Shown here: positions 7,775-15,716 of the stretch, one piece after another
Position numbering within the stretch: the stretch's first letter is position 1
Layout of the letters: every line of letters starts with the position of its first letter
Source of the DNA: Burkholderiaceae bacterium
GTDB taxonomy: Bacteria > Pseudomonadota > Gammaproteobacteria > Burkholderiales > Burkholderiaceae_E
Reading direction: 5' to 3'
DNA length: 17,210 nt
NCBI GenBank assembly: GCA_023258775.1
Contig: JALQWJ010000008.1
Location: 1 to 17,210, forward strand
Program-made: the position numbers and the translations under genes
Notes under the pieces: generated by a model
What the model was told of the DNA's origin: nothing
Database searches by the model: none
Seen by the model: only the letters and a program-made list of their open reading frames with translations

Positions 7775-9589
7775 ATGCCGCTACCACCTGCCCCACGCAA
7801 ACCAGCCACACTTATTGATTTGGAAACGGTCGCCAAGCAACGTACCCAAGGAGCCCGCAAGAAAACAACGCTAGCAAGTCCAATGCCGACCCTTGCCAGT
7901 CCGGTTGCGGATACCGATGCACAGACGCAAATCGATGACAGGCCCATGGTGGTCGCTAAGTCATCGGGACCAAGGCCAGGTGACCATGTGCACGACATGC
8001 AGGCTTTGATTGAACCATCGACAGGGGCGCGTATGAATGTGCAAACGGTGATTGACGCTGGCCTTGGGTCCACGCAGGAGGCGATTGAGGCAAAAGGACG
8101 ATCTGCTGAAATCGTGGACGAAGCGGATTCACCGCTTGCGCAGCAACGCTCAAAAAACATCGCAAACAGCAAAACATCGAGCAACAGGCGCAAGAAGGCC
8201 AGATCAAGTGCAAGTCGCTTGTTTGTGCTCGACACCAATGTGCTGCTGCACGACCCGTCGAGCCTTTTTCGATTCGATGAGCATGATGTCTACCTGCCGA
8301 TGGTCACGCTCGAAGAGCTTGATGCGCACAAAAAGGGGATGTCTGAGGTCTCTCGTCATGCCAGACAAATCAGTCGAAGCCTCGATCAACTCATGCAAGC
8401 CTCGGGTAGTGATCCGGCACTTGGCATGTCGCTCGATGCCCTAGGTAATACAGAAGCGAGCGGCAAGCTTTTGATTCAAACCCAAGGCTTGAAGTTTGAT
8501 TTGCCAGCGGGACTGCCTGAAGGCAAAGCTGATAATCAGATTCTCGGCGTCGTAAAAAGCCTCCAGGCCTCTCGAACTGACCGGCAAGTTGTCCTGGTAT
8601 CCAAAGACATCAATATGCGGATCAAGGCGCGGGCACTTGGACTGATTGCCGAGGACTATCTCAACGATCAGGTGCTCGAAGACACCGACCTGTTGTACTC
8701 AGGGATGACCGCCCTGCCCGCAGATTTCTGGGAAAGCCATGGCAAAGGGATCGAATCCTGGCAGCAAACCGGATACACCTACTATCGCATTCAAGGGCCA
8801 CTGGTTCCCTCTTTGCGCGTGAATGAATATGTTTACATTGAGGGCACCCAGGCGCTGCATGCCATTGTTCGGGAAATTGTAGGCAGACGAGCTGTTTTGC
8901 AAACGCTTCGCGATTACGGTCATCCCAAACACGCCGTCTGGGGCATAACCGCACGTAACCGTGAGCAGAACTTTGCGATGAATCTGCTCATGGACCCTCA
9001 GGTTGACTTTGTGTCCCTACTCGGACAGGCAGGAACAGGCAAGACACTGCTTGCACTTGCCGCAGGGCTTGAGCAAGTCATTGAGGCCAGACGTTACAGC
9101 GAAATCATCATGACACGCGCAACAGTGCCGGTTGGCGAGGATATTGGCTACCTGCCTGGCACTGAAGAGGAAAAAATGCAACCCTGGATGGGCGCGCTTG
9201 AAGACAATCTTGAGGTGCTCAATAAGGGCGATAGCAGTTCAAGCCAATGGGAACGTTCGAGCACCCAAGATCTAATTCGCAGCCGGGTTAAGGTAAAAGC
9301 GATGTCCTTCATGCGGGGGCGAACCTTTGTGAATAAATTCTTGATCGTTGATGAAGCGCAAAACCTCACTCCCAAACAAATGAAAACGCTAATCACAAGA
9401 GCTGGCCCGGGTACGAAGGTGATTTGCATGGGCAATATTGCCCAGATCGACACGCCATACCTTACTGAAGGTTCATCGGGTCTGACCTACGTAGTCGATC
9501 GTTTTAAAGGCTGGAGCCATGCCGGGCATATCACCTTGCAACGCGGAGAGCGTTCAAGACTCGCAGATTTTGCATCGGAAGCGCTTTAA
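7775..9589 (+). CDS. PIN-PhoH fusion ATPase (PhoH family)
   Basis: A two-domain protein combining a PIN-type RNase fold with a PhoH P-loop ATPase; such proteins are thought to act on RNA, but the physiological role in proteobacteria is poorly defined. Residues 1-147 are low in complexity and rich in A, S, T, K and Q, with no recognised domain. The PIN domain starts at RLFVLDTNVLLHDPS (148 onward; acidic D153) and includes MVTLEELDAHKKGMSEVSRHARQ. The ATPase carries Walker A GQAGTGKT at 417-424 and a Walker B-like VDEAQNLTP at 525-533 (D526, E527). The C-terminal part has GNIAQIDTPYLTEGSSGLTYV. At 604 residues it is longer than common relatives because of the N-terminal extension. It follows bcp at 33 bases with only a weak ribosome-binding site. 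Confidence 0.95.
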   Translation: MPLPPAPRKPATLIDLETVAKQRTQGARKKTTLASPMPTLASPVADTDAQTQIDDRPMVVAKSSGPRPGDHVHDMQALIEPSTGARMNVQTVIDAGLGSTQEAIEAKGRSAEIVDEADSPLAQQRSKNIANSKTSSNRRKKARSSASRLFVLDTNVLLHDPSSLFRFDEHDVYLPMVTLEELDAHKKGMSEVSRHARQISRSLDQLMQASGSDPALGMSLDALGNTEASGKLLIQTQGLKFDLPAGLPEGKADNQILGVVKSLQASRTDRQVVLVSKDINMRIKARALGLIAEDYLNDQVLEDTDLLYSGMTALPADFWESHGKGIESWQQTGYTYYRIQGPLVPSLRVNEYVYIEGTQALHAIVREIVGRRAVLQTLRDYGHPKHAVWGITARNREQNFAMNLLMDPQVDFVSLLGQAGTGKTLLALAAGLEQVIEARRYSEIIMTRATVPVGEDIGYLPGTEEEKMQPWMGALEDNLEVLNKGDSSSSQWERSSTQDLIRSRVKVKAMSFMRGRTFVNKFLIVDEAQNLTPKQMKTLITRAGPGTKVICMGNIAQIDTPYLTEGSSGLTYVVDRFKGWSHAGHITLQRGERSRLADFASEAL

Positions 9590-9689
9590 GCATTAAAGGG
9601 CTTTCCGTTTACGTGGAGCTTAGCTTAGTTGCAGCACGATGATCAGTTGAAGCGTATTGGTCGGAAGCGCAATGATGGCCTGGGCCAGA

Positions 9690-11060
9690 TCATCCCATGC
9701 TGCTATAGTTTTCAAACTTGGTGTACTTGCCAAGAAAGGTCAGGCGAACGGTTCCAATTGGACCATTTCGCTGCTTACCTATGATGATTTCAGCGGTTCC
9801 TTTTTCAGGCGAATCTGGGTTATACACTTCATCACGATAAATAAAGATTATTACATCGGCGTCTTGCTCAATAGCGCCAGATTCCCGTAGGTCTGACATC
9901 ACCGGACGTTTATTCGGTCGTTGCTCGAGCGATCGATTCAACTGCGAGAGCGCTATAACCGGACATTGCAATTCTTTGGCGAGACCTTTAAGTGATCGCG
10001 AAATCTCACTGATTTCAGTCGCTCGATTCTCACCCGCAGCAGAAGCCGAAGACATCAACTGAATGTAATCGATAATCACCAAACCGAGTTGCCCACACTG
10101 CCGGGAAAGCTTGCGCGCTCGGGAGCGTAATTCAAGCGCGTTCAAGCTTGGTGTCTCATCGATATAAAGTTGAGAATCTTGCATTTTTTGAATCGCATTG
10201 GTCAAACGCGGCCAATCGTCATCGACCAGCTGGCCGGTACGAACACGTTGCTGATCCAGGCGCCCTACCGAACAGACCATCCTCATCGCCAATTGGGTTG
10301 CGCCCATTTCCATCGAAAAAACCGCAACTGGGAGGCTTTGATCAACCGCCACATGCTCGCCAATGTTTAGCGAGAATGCTGTTTTTCCCATCGACGGTCG
10401 GCCTGCGACGATGACCAGATCGCCCGGCTGAAAACCCGAGGTCATCTTGTCGAGATCACTAAACCCCGTAGGCACTCCTGTTATACCGCTATGATTACTT
10501 TGATCATAAAGTTGCCCAATTCGATCGACCACTTGGCTGAGCAAATCGGGCAGTGACTGAAATCCGCTGCGACCCCGAGCACCCTCTTCATTGATGTTGA
10601 AAATCTTGGATTCGGCCTCATCAAGCAAAGTCCGGGTATCTTTCCCCTGAGGATTGAGCGCTTGATTGGCGATGTCGTCTGCAACAGCAATGAGTCTGCG
10701 CAGGATCGCCCGATCGCGAACGATCTCAGCATAGCGACGGATATTGGCCGCACTCGGCGTATCCTGTGCAAGGCGATTCAGATAGATGAGTCCGCCAACG
10801 TCTTCGGCCTTGCCGATCGTGCTCAACGACTCATGAACAGTCACCACATCAGCGGGCTGATTCTTATCAATGAGCGAGGCAATCGCAACATAGATTTGTC
10901 GGTGATCGCCCCGATAAAAGTCGTTAGCCCTTAAGAGATCGGCAACCCGATCAAAGGCTGTGTTGTCCAGCAGCAAGCCGCCGATGACGGCTTGCTCTGC
11001 CTCCAATGACTGAGGAGGCAGCCGCAGCTGGCTCAACTCGGGATCGCGGGGTGATTCCAC
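9690..11060 (-). CDS. dnaB: Replicative DNA helicase DnaB
   Basis: DnaB is the hexameric 5'-3' helicase that unwinds DNA ahead of the replisome. The 456-residue protein has the N-terminal domain (PPQSLEAEQAVIGGLLLDN, 15-33), a linker, and a RecA-like domain with Walker A GRPSMGKT (220-227), Walker B LVIIDYIQLM (327-336) and a C-terminal arginine-rich region LRESGAIEQDADVIIFIYRDE (391-411). The chosen start is GTG; relatives begin a similar distance before the EAEQ motif and no better start is nearby. No intein is present. It lies 83 bases after rplI, behind a strong hairpin at 11082-11116, and ends convergent to phoH with 100 bases between. That gap holds no convincing terminator. Confidence 0.97.
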   Translation of the reverse strand: MESPRDPELSQLRLPPQSLEAEQAVIGGLLLDNTAFDRVADLLRANDFYRGDHRQIYVAIASLIDKNQPADVVTVHESLSTIGKAEDVGGLIYLNRLAQDTPSAANIRRYAEIVRDRAILRRLIAVADDIANQALNPQGKDTRTLLDEAESKIFNINEEGARGRSGFQSLPDLLSQVVDRIGQLYDQSNHSGITGVPTGFSDLDKMTSGFQPGDLVIVAGRPSMGKTAFSLNIGEHVAVDQSLPVAVFSMEMGATQLAMRMVCSVGRLDQQRVRTGQLVDDDWPRLTNAIQKMQDSQLYIDETPSLNALELRSRARKLSRQCGQLGLVIIDYIQLMSSASAAGENRATEISEISRSLKGLAKELQCPVIALSQLNRSLEQRPNKRPVMSDLRESGAIEQDADVIIFIYRDEVYNPDSPEKGTAEIIIGKQRNGPIGTVRLTFLGKYTKFENYSSMG

Positions 11061-11078
11061 GGCGATGATTTGCTTCTC

Positions 11079-11116
11079 AAAAGGCCAGGTGAGCCCAGGT
11101 AATGCCTGGCCTCACC
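11079..11116 (-). terminator. Hairpin between rplI and dnaB: candidate terminator or attenuator
   Basis: On the transcribed minus strand two stems compete. One pairs GGTGAGGCCAGG (11116-11105) with CCTGGGCTCACC (11099-11088) around a five-base loop, 11 of 12 pairs matched. The other pairs AGGCCAGG (11112-11105) with CCTGGCCT (11089-11082), 8 perfect pairs directly followed by TTT. The second has the form of a weak intrinsic terminator and ends about 18 bases before the dnaB GTG. The U-tract is short, so partial read-through would be expected. RNA processing is an alternative role. Confidence 0.55.
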
Positions 11117-11143
11117 GCATTGCTTCATGCAACTCGCCGAGGA

Positions 11144-11596
11144 TTAATGCGTCTCGCCGAGCACCGAGACTTTGATCGCTGAAAGCACATCGCTGTGTAA
11201 AGCGATTTCCACATCATGATCGCCAATTGTCTTAATCGGACCATTTGGAAGACGGACCATGGCTTTTTCAACCTGAAAGCCCTGCTTCTTGAGCGCCTCT
11301 GCAATGTCGAAATTAGTAACAGAGCCGAATAAACGTCCATCGACCCCAGCCTTTTCGGTCATCTGCAGGCTAAGTCCCGCAAGACGCTCGGCTTCGCGTC
11401 TGGCTTGTGCTAAACGATCTGCCTGAACCTTTTCCAACTCAGCACGACGCGCCTCAAATTCAGCGATTGCCGACTGAGTGGCTCGTCTGGCTTTACCCTG
11501 AGGAATCAGAAAATTGCGCGCATAACCGTCCTTGACCTTCACGACATCGCCAAGTTGGCCCAGGTTAACAACCTTCTCGAGCAAGATGATTTGCAT
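11144..11596 (-). CDS. rplI: 50S ribosomal protein L9
   Basis: L9 is a two-domain protein of the large ribosomal subunit near the L1 stalk, influencing reading-frame maintenance. The 150-residue length is normal. The N-terminal domain shows [19 protein letters not shown] and the highly conserved [14 protein letters not shown] (23-36). A charged connecting helix rich in E, A, R and K follows at roughly 45-75, then the C-terminal domain with [18 protein letters not shown] strong AAGGAG ribosome-binding site sits 7 bases before the ATG. It follows rpsR by 23 bases in the rpsF operon. Confidence 0.98.
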   Translation of the reverse strand: MQIILLEKVVNLGQLGDVVKVKDGYARNFLIPQGKARRATQSAIAEFEARRAELEKVQADRLAQARREAERLAGLSLQMTEKAGVDGRLFGSVTNFDIAEALKKQGFQVEKAMVRLPNGPIKTIGDHDVEIALHSDVLSAIKVSVLGETH

Positions 11597-11619
11597 AACA
11601 ATACTCCTTCTTGTTGCGA

Positions 11620-11895
11620 TCAGTGGTTGTCGGTGTAGGGTAGTAGTGCGAGAAAGCGCGCACGCTTGATGGCGTCGGTCAGCTGACGCTGATACTTCGC
11701 ACTGGTCCCGGTAAGACGAGCTGGAATAATCTTGCCTGTTTCAGTAATGAAATCCTTCAGCAGATCAACATCCTTATAGTCGATCCACTCCATTTTTTCG
11801 GCGGTGAAACGACAAAATTTGCGCCGTTTAAAAAGCGCACCTTGGGTTGGGCGCTTCGGCTTGCGATCTTTCATGTTGCGACGTGTAAATGCCAT
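11620..11895 (-). CDS. rpsR: 30S ribosomal protein S18
   Basis: S18 binds the 30S platform as a pair with S6. The protein has [21 protein letters not shown] and the rRNA-binding block [26 protein letters not shown], and ends LLPYTDNH. I chose the ATG at 11895, giving 91 residues beginning [12 protein letters not shown]. It lies one base after the priB stop and has AAGGA 7 bases upstream. An in-frame ATG at 11910 would put that ribosome-binding sequence inside the gene and is unlikely. It is encoded together with its assembly partner S6, as in most proteobacteria. Confidence 0.97.
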   Translation of the reverse strand: MAFTRRNMKDRKPKRPTQGALFKRRKFCRFTAEKMEWIDYKDVDLLKDFITETGKIIPARLTGTSAKYQRQLTDAIKRARFLALLPYTDNH

Positions 11896-11896
11896 G

Positions 11897-12169
11897 TCAA
11901 TTTCCTTCAATGATCTTCATATCTTGAACATGCATACGCATACTTCGTGCATGCATCCGAATCGGTGCGATAAATCCTTCGAGTTGCAGCAAACTACCTA
12001 AGGGAAGACGACTCGCCTGAATCGCCAAGGCTTCGGTAAATCGCAATGTCATCTCAAACTGAACCTGGCGCGCTGCGCCTGCCTCGCTAACTTGCTCGTC
12101 GACCCTGCCAGAAGCGTCGAGAATTGCAACGCCTGCTGGGCTGTATCGAAGGGCCTGAATCGCCGTCAA
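11897..12169 (-). CDS. priB: Primosomal replication protein PriB (N-terminus uncertain)
   Basis: PriB is a small single-stranded-DNA-binding OB-fold protein that helps PriA restart stalled replication forks. Identity rests on position between rpsF and rpsR and on the pattern [39 protein letters not shown] and a basic, strand-like C-terminus. The listed start is a TTG with no ribosome-binding site and would lack the first beta strand. In-frame sequence upstream reads [18 protein letters not shown], which aligns residue for residue with the usual MNxLxLTA start of relatives. The first codon of that stretch is GTT at 12196-12194, which is not a standard start. The true N-terminus is therefore probably near 12196, by CTG (12187), an unusual codon, or a base lost in the sequence. 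Confidence 0.85.
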   Translation of the reverse strand: MTAIQALRYSPAGVAILDASGRVDEQVSEAGAARQVQFEMTLRFTEALAIQASRLPLGSLLQLEGFIAPIRMHARSMRMHVQDMKIIEGN

Positions 12170-12220
12170 GCTAAGGCGAAGGCTCAGATGATTAACATGC
12201 CGCCCGATGAATCAACTCGC

Positions 12221-12610
12221 TTATTCGCCTGTTTGCGCTGCCACAGCCTGCGGTACGGCCTCGACCACGCTACGACGCGACTCTTCGCGTTGAATCTGGC
12301 GCAACATTGGCGACTGACCAGTGTGTGCCTTCTTCATGCTCGTGGTCATGTGGCGCAACACGGCGTCATTAAAGCGAAAAGCATTTTCCAACTCAGCCAA
12401 ACATGCCGGGGTGCACTCAAGATTAAGCATCACATAGTGCGCTTTTGTCATTTTTGCAATCGCATAGGCTAGTTGACGTCGTCCCCAGTCCTCAATGCGA
12501 TGAATCTTGCCTTGTTGCGATTCGACCATAGTTTTATAACGTTCGACCATGGCGGGTACCTGTTCGCTCTGATCAGGATGGATGATCAAGACGATTTCAT
12601 AATGACGCAT
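12221..12610 (-). CDS. rpsF: 30S ribosomal protein S6
   Basis: S6 binds the central domain of 16S rRNA together with S18. The 129-residue protein starts [19 protein letters not shown] and contains [27 protein letters not shown] and [12 protein letters not shown], all standard S6 blocks, followed by a variable charged tail. The ATG is preceded by AAGGAG at good spacing. It is the first gene of rpsF-priB-rpsR-rplI(-dnaB), with a strong promoter about 135 bases upstream. Some bacteria autoregulate this operon through an S6:S18-binding leader; I could not confirm that structure here. Confidence 0.98.
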   Translation of the reverse strand: MRHYEIVLIIHPDQSEQVPAMVERYKTMVESQQGKIHRIEDWGRRQLAYAIAKMTKAHYVMLNLECTPACLAELENAFRFNDAVLRHMTTSMKKAHTGQSPMLRQIQREESRRSVVEAVPQAVAAQTGE

Positions 12611-12745
12611 CAGCTAGTTCTCCTTTTTGGTTAGTTTCCTTGCGGAATTCCCCATGGACTGTTGAAGGATCAAGAAAGAACTCGATGTCTTGCAACACGA
12701 CCGGCGGCGCACGCGTCTGAGCACGCAGCCAGCGAGGAACCCTCG
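12611..12745 (-). promoter_or_regulatory. Leader region of the rpsF operon
   Basis: About 130 bases lie between the probable transcription start and the rpsF ATG. Reading the minus strand, a perfect five-pair hairpin CGAGG-GTT-CCTCG (12745-12733) sits at the probable start point, followed by a GC-rich stretch with a repeated GCGTGC and a CGCCGCCGG segment, then an A/T-richer part ending in the rpsF ribosome-binding site. S6:S18-binding leaders are known for this operon in other bacteria; the CCG-containing segment is only suggestive. No coding sequence is evident in this stretch. Confidence 0.3.
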
Positions 12746-12773
12746 ATTATAACCCGGGAACCGGCGTTAGCAA
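12746..12773 (-). promoter_or_regulatory. Promoter of the rpsF operon
   Basis: The minus strand carries TTGCTA (12773-12768), a 16-base spacer, and a perfect TATAAT (12751-12746), a good sigma-70-type promoter. It lies over the 3' end of the dehydrogenase gene: the TAA stop of that gene (12749-12747) is inside the -10 box. Transcription would begin near 12739, leaving a leader of about 130 bases before rpsF. Confidence 0.75.
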
Positions 12774-13751
12774 GGGCGAGCCAGAACGCCAGGCAAGAAG
12801 ATTACGCGCTGCCAACATCGCCATCCCCAATCGCGACGACAGGGTTGCTGAGCCAATATGAGGCGTCAGCACAATATTGTCGCAGGCCAGTAAGGCAGGA
12901 TGGACCGTTGGTTCACCTTCAAAGACATCAAGACCTGCCGCAGCGATACGCCCTTGTTTGAGTGCATCGGCAAGCGCTGCATCGTCAACGATCCCGCCTC
13001 GGGCAATATTAATTAAGGTGGCCGTCGATTTCATACCTTGAAGCTGCCCAGCACCGATCACATGATGGGTCGCTTGCGAATAAGGCAGTACGAGCATCAC
13101 ATGATCGGCCGTCGCAAGCAGTTCTTCCAGACTAAGTCTGCTCGCACCAAGCGCATCGGCCTGAGCGGACTCGCTTCGATTGTGATAACAAATGCGCATT
13201 GAAAATCCCTGCGCCCTGCGGGCAATCGCGCAGCCGATCCGACCCATACCGACAATACCGAGCGTGGCACCATACAAATCGGCACCAAGGAACTGATCCC
13301 AAGCCCATCCCTTCCACGAGCCAGCGCGCAACCAGCGCTCAGACTCAGTCACCCGACGCGCAGTGGCCATAAGCAGCGCCCAGGCCATATCGGCTGTTGC
13401 TTCGGTGAGTACGTCGGGCGTATTGGTAACGGGAATACCGCGCTCACGGCATGATCCAAGATCTATATGATTATAACCAACAGAACCTGTAGCAATCATG
13501 CGCAATTGCGGTGCTGCCGCGATCACTGCGGCATCAATGCGATCGGTCGCAACGGTATAAAGCGCATCCATCGGGGCAATATTTGCCCGCATTTGCTCAG
13601 GTCCCCAAGGTTCATCCGCATCGTTATGTTTGATTTCAAAATGCTCATTGAGTGCATCGAGTACCGCTGGAAAAACCCGCCGGGTAATTAACAGACGTGG
13701 CTTTGATGATTGCGGTTCTTTCGATAAGGCATTCGAATCCTGATTTGACAT
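12747..13751 (-). CDS. D-2-hydroxyacid dehydrogenase (glyoxylate/hydroxypyruvate reductase-like)
   Basis: An NAD(P)-dependent D-isomer-specific 2-hydroxyacid dehydrogenase of 334 residues, closest in pattern to glyoxylate/hydroxypyruvate reductases (GhrB type). The Rossmann loop is LGIVGMGRIG (164-173, GxGxxG at 168-173). The catalytic set is R251 in NIARGGIVDD, E280 in DVFEGEP and H298 in TPHIGSAT. The substrate loop TGSVGYNHID (88-97) is also typical. The first 15 residues are polar and unlike the family core, but the ATG has an AAGAG sequence just upstream. It follows lutC by 47 bases, so it is probably the last gene of the pncB transcript. Exact substrate cannot be fixed; gluconate or other 2-ketoacids are alternatives. 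Confidence 0.9.
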   Translation of the reverse strand: MSNQDSNALSKEPQSSKPRLLITRRVFPAVLDALNEHFEIKHNDADEPWGPEQMRANIAPMDALYTVATDRIDAAVIAAAPQLRMIATGSVGYNHIDLGSCRERGIPVTNTPDVLTEATADMAWALLMATARRVTESERWLRAGSWKGWAWDQFLGADLYGATLGIVGMGRIGCAIARRAQGFSMRICYHNRSESAQADALGASRLSLEELLATADHVMLVLPYSQATHHVIGAGQLQGMKSTATLINIARGGIVDDAALADALKQGRIAAAGLDVFEGEPTVHPALLACDNIVLTPHIGSATLSSRLGMAMLAARNLLAWRSGSPLLTPVPGL

Positions 13752-13798
13752 GTGTTTACTCTTTAAGCGTTATCTTTAATCTCGTTAACTGCAAATGT

Positions 13799-14491
13799 TT
13801 AGCCAACGAGAATGATATGAACCCGATAAGGCCCGTGGGCACCCATCACGAGGGTCTGTTCGATATCGGCAGTTCGAGAAGGACCGGAGACAAGATTCAT
13901 TGCACGCGGGGGTTCGCCGTACTGATCGCGCATCAAGGCAAAAGCGTCCTCATAATGCGGGACGATACGCTCGACCGACAGCAGGGCAATATGAGTCTCA
14001 GGTAGTAAATGGGTTGAGGCAGGCGTCTGCGCCGACGATAAGAGCATGATCGTGCCTGTCTCGGCAATGCCAGCAAAAGCTCCTCCAAGCCCCACCAAGT
14101 CGTCGCCACGAGGCGCCCTAAACTCGATATCAAGCACCGGAAGATCTGGTGAATTCGTACTAAAGTCAATATGAGAAAAGCTAGGCCATGCAGCAATATG
14201 CAGACTTAACTGCCTCTCTGCTAAGTATCGGGCAATTGCTTGAGGAACTTCGGACTCACCAGGCACACGGTCAAAAGTGCTCCCCATGCGTTGCGCCTGC
14301 ATACAAAAGTGCTCGACAACATCAGCACCAATGCTTGGCCCCAGACCCCGCGGATGTTCGTGCAGGTAGGCATCGCGATCCCTCGTGCGAGCAAGATCGG
14401 CCGGCGAGCCTTTGGCCGGATCGCCGTGGCCTTGCGCCTGACGAATGCGTCGAAGGATCGATTGTCGTGCAAGTGAGGTATCGGGAATCAT
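13799..14491 (-). CDS. LUD-domain protein, LutC/YkgG family
   Basis: A 230-residue LUD-domain protein related to LutC, one of three subunits of the LutABC lactate oxidase. The diagnostic blocks are [20 protein letters not shown] (134-153), [11 protein letters not shown] (174-184) and [20 protein letters not shown] (202-221). I chose the ATG at 14491: it overlaps the pncB TGA as ATGA, has AAGGA 6 bases upstream, and the resulting [17 protein letters not shown] is a normal LutC start. An ATG at 14539 would add 16 unlike residues inside pncB. No lutA or lutB lies in the window, so a role in lactate oxidation is only possible if partners are elsewhere. Confidence 0.92.
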   Translation of the reverse strand: MIPDTSLARQSILRRIRQAQGHGDPAKGSPADLARTRDRDAYLHEHPRGLGPSIGADVVEHFCMQAQRMGSTFDRVPGESEVPQAIARYLAERQLSLHIAAWPSFSHIDFSTNSPDLPVLDIEFRAPRGDDLVGLGGAFAGIAETGTIMLLSSAQTPASTHLLPETHIALLSVERIVPHYEDAFALMRDQYGEPPRAMNLVSGPSRTADIEQTLVMGAHGPYRVHIILVG

Positions 14492-15681
14492 GCGGTTTCC
14501 TTTGCCTCCTGGGGAAGCGGAATGCCAAAAACCTGGCACAGGTAACCCAGATAGGCCTCATCGTCACACATATTTTTAGCAGGCGTATCGGATAACTTAG
14601 CAACAGGCTGTCCATTACAGCGGACCATTTTCATAACGATTTGGAGCGGTACATAACCCAGATCGTTCGTTAGATTAGTACCAACACCAAAGGCAATCTT
14701 ACTTCGCTCATGAAAACGCTTATAAAGTTCGATCAACACCGGGAAGGTTAAGCCGTCAGAAAAGACCAGAGTTTTTGTTTTTGGATCAATGCGGCGTTGC
14801 TCATAGTGCGCAATCATCCGCTCCCCCCAATGAAAGGGATCGCCGGAATCATGCCGCGCACCATCAAACAACTTGCAAAAGTACAAGTCAAAATCGTTCA
14901 AAAACGCATCAAGGCCGTATACATCGGATAGAGCAATCCCGAGATCACCTCGGTACTCGCGCGCCCAGGTTTCAAAACCGTAAATTTGCGAGTCGCGCAA
15001 ACGTGGTCCCAGGGCTTGGCAGGCCTGTAAGTATTCGTGCGCCATGGTACCGAGCGGGGTCATGCCGTGCTTCATGGCATAAAACACATTTGACGTGCCC
15101 ACAAAATGCGGCCCCAGTGCAGTTTTTAAACTTAGCAGAACCTCTTCGTGCCATAGCCTAGAAAACCGACGCCTAGTTCCGTAATCGGCTAGGGTAAGAC
15201 CGTCCAAGACCGGATCTTCGCGGATCAAACGGGACTTTTCGATTAAACGCCTTCTGCCCTCAGTGTAGTCAGGCATGGGGTGCATACGCCTGAAATAGAG
15301 CTCATTGATAATTGCCAGTACTGGGATCTCAAACAAGATCGTGTGCAACCAGGGGCCTTCTACCGTCATGTCGAGTTCGCCAGAATCGAGCCCCTTAATT
15401 TCGATCCATCGCGGATTCATTTGAAAAAGGGCAAGAAAATCAACGAAGTCACTCTTGATGACGCGAAGACTGCGCAAATATTCAAGTTCGCGTTCACGAA
15501 ATCGCAAGCTGCACAAGGCATTGATTTCGTCGCGGATCTCATCAATGAGCGGGCGAAAATCAACACCAGGTGTACGGCACTTGAAGCGATACTGGACCTG
15601 AGCACCCGGAAAGTGGTGAAGCACCACTTGCATCATGGTGAACTTATAAAGATCTGTATCGAGTAATGATGAGATGATCAT
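14488..15681 (-). CDS. pncB: Nicotinate phosphoribosyltransferase
   Basis: PncB converts nicotinate, PRPP and ATP to nicotinate mononucleotide, the entry step of NAD salvage. The 397-residue protein has the standard start [18 protein letters not shown], then [21 protein letters not shown] (167-175), the phosphoribosyl region [13 protein letters not shown] and [11 protein letters not shown]215 in the last block matches the histidine that is phosphorylated during the ATP-driven cycle in enterobacterial enzymes. Further blocks are [23 protein letters not shown] and [13 protein letters not shown]. The ATG lies just 6 bases after a -10-like element and has no ribosome-binding site, suggesting a leaderless message. 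Its stop overlaps the lutC start. Divergent from fdxA. Confidence 0.98.
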   Translation of the reverse strand: MIISSLLDTDLYKFTMMQVVLHHFPGAQVQYRFKCRTPGVDFRPLIDEIRDEINALCSLRFRERELEYLRSLRVIKSDFVDFLALFQMNPRWIEIKGLDSGELDMTVEGPWLHTILFEIPVLAIINELYFRRMHPMPDYTEGRRRLIEKSRLIREDPVLDGLTLADYGTRRRFSRLWHEEVLLSLKTALGPHFVGTSNVFYAMKHGMTPLGTMAHEYLQACQALGPRLRDSQIYGFETWAREYRGDLGIALSDVYGLDAFLNDFDLYFCKLFDGARHDSGDPFHWGERMIAHYEQRRIDPKTKTLVFSDGLTFPVLIELYKRFHERSKIAFGVGTNLTNDLGYVPLQIVMKMVRCNGQPVAKLSDTPAKNMCDDEAYLGYLCQVFGIPLPQEAKETA

Positions 15682-15687
15682 GCCAAG

Positions 15688-15716
15688 ATTCTAACGACAG
15701 TATGAAGCGGCGTCAG
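15688..15716 (-). promoter_or_regulatory. Probable pncB promoter, giving a near-leaderless mRNA
   Basis: On the minus strand CTGACG (15716-15711, four of six consensus -35 bases) is separated by exactly 17 bases from TAGAAT (15693-15688, five of six consensus -10 bases). Only six bases then precede the pncB ATG at 15681, which would be at or next to the transcription start. The -35 box lies inside one unit of the tandem repeat at 15695-15738, so whatever binds the repeat could control pncB. Confidence 0.55.

Noticed and set aside
7738..8238. 166-residue minus-strand open frame opposite the phoH N-terminus
   Set aside because: It is a shadow of low-complexity coding sequence; it is cysteine- and serine-rich with no family pattern.
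9584..9598. CTTTAA-GCA-TTAAAG hairpin at the phoH stop
   Set aside because: The stem is six mostly A/T pairs with a three-base loop and no following T-run, so it does not qualify as a terminator.
9672..9694. GGCC-rich inverted repeat just after dnaB
   Set aside because: The usable stem is four to five pairs with a bulge and no T-tract on the dnaB strand.
12092..12472. 126-residue plus-strand open frame across priB and rpsF
   Set aside because: It overlaps two essential genes in antisense and resembles no family.
14492..14539. Upstream ATG extending the LUD protein by 16 residues
   Set aside because: The added residues are unlike the family and lie inside pncB, while the ATG at 14491 has a ribosome-binding site and stop overlap.
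15280..15666. 128-residue plus-strand open frame opposite pncB
   Set aside because: It is antisense to conserved PncB coding sequence and shows no domain pattern.
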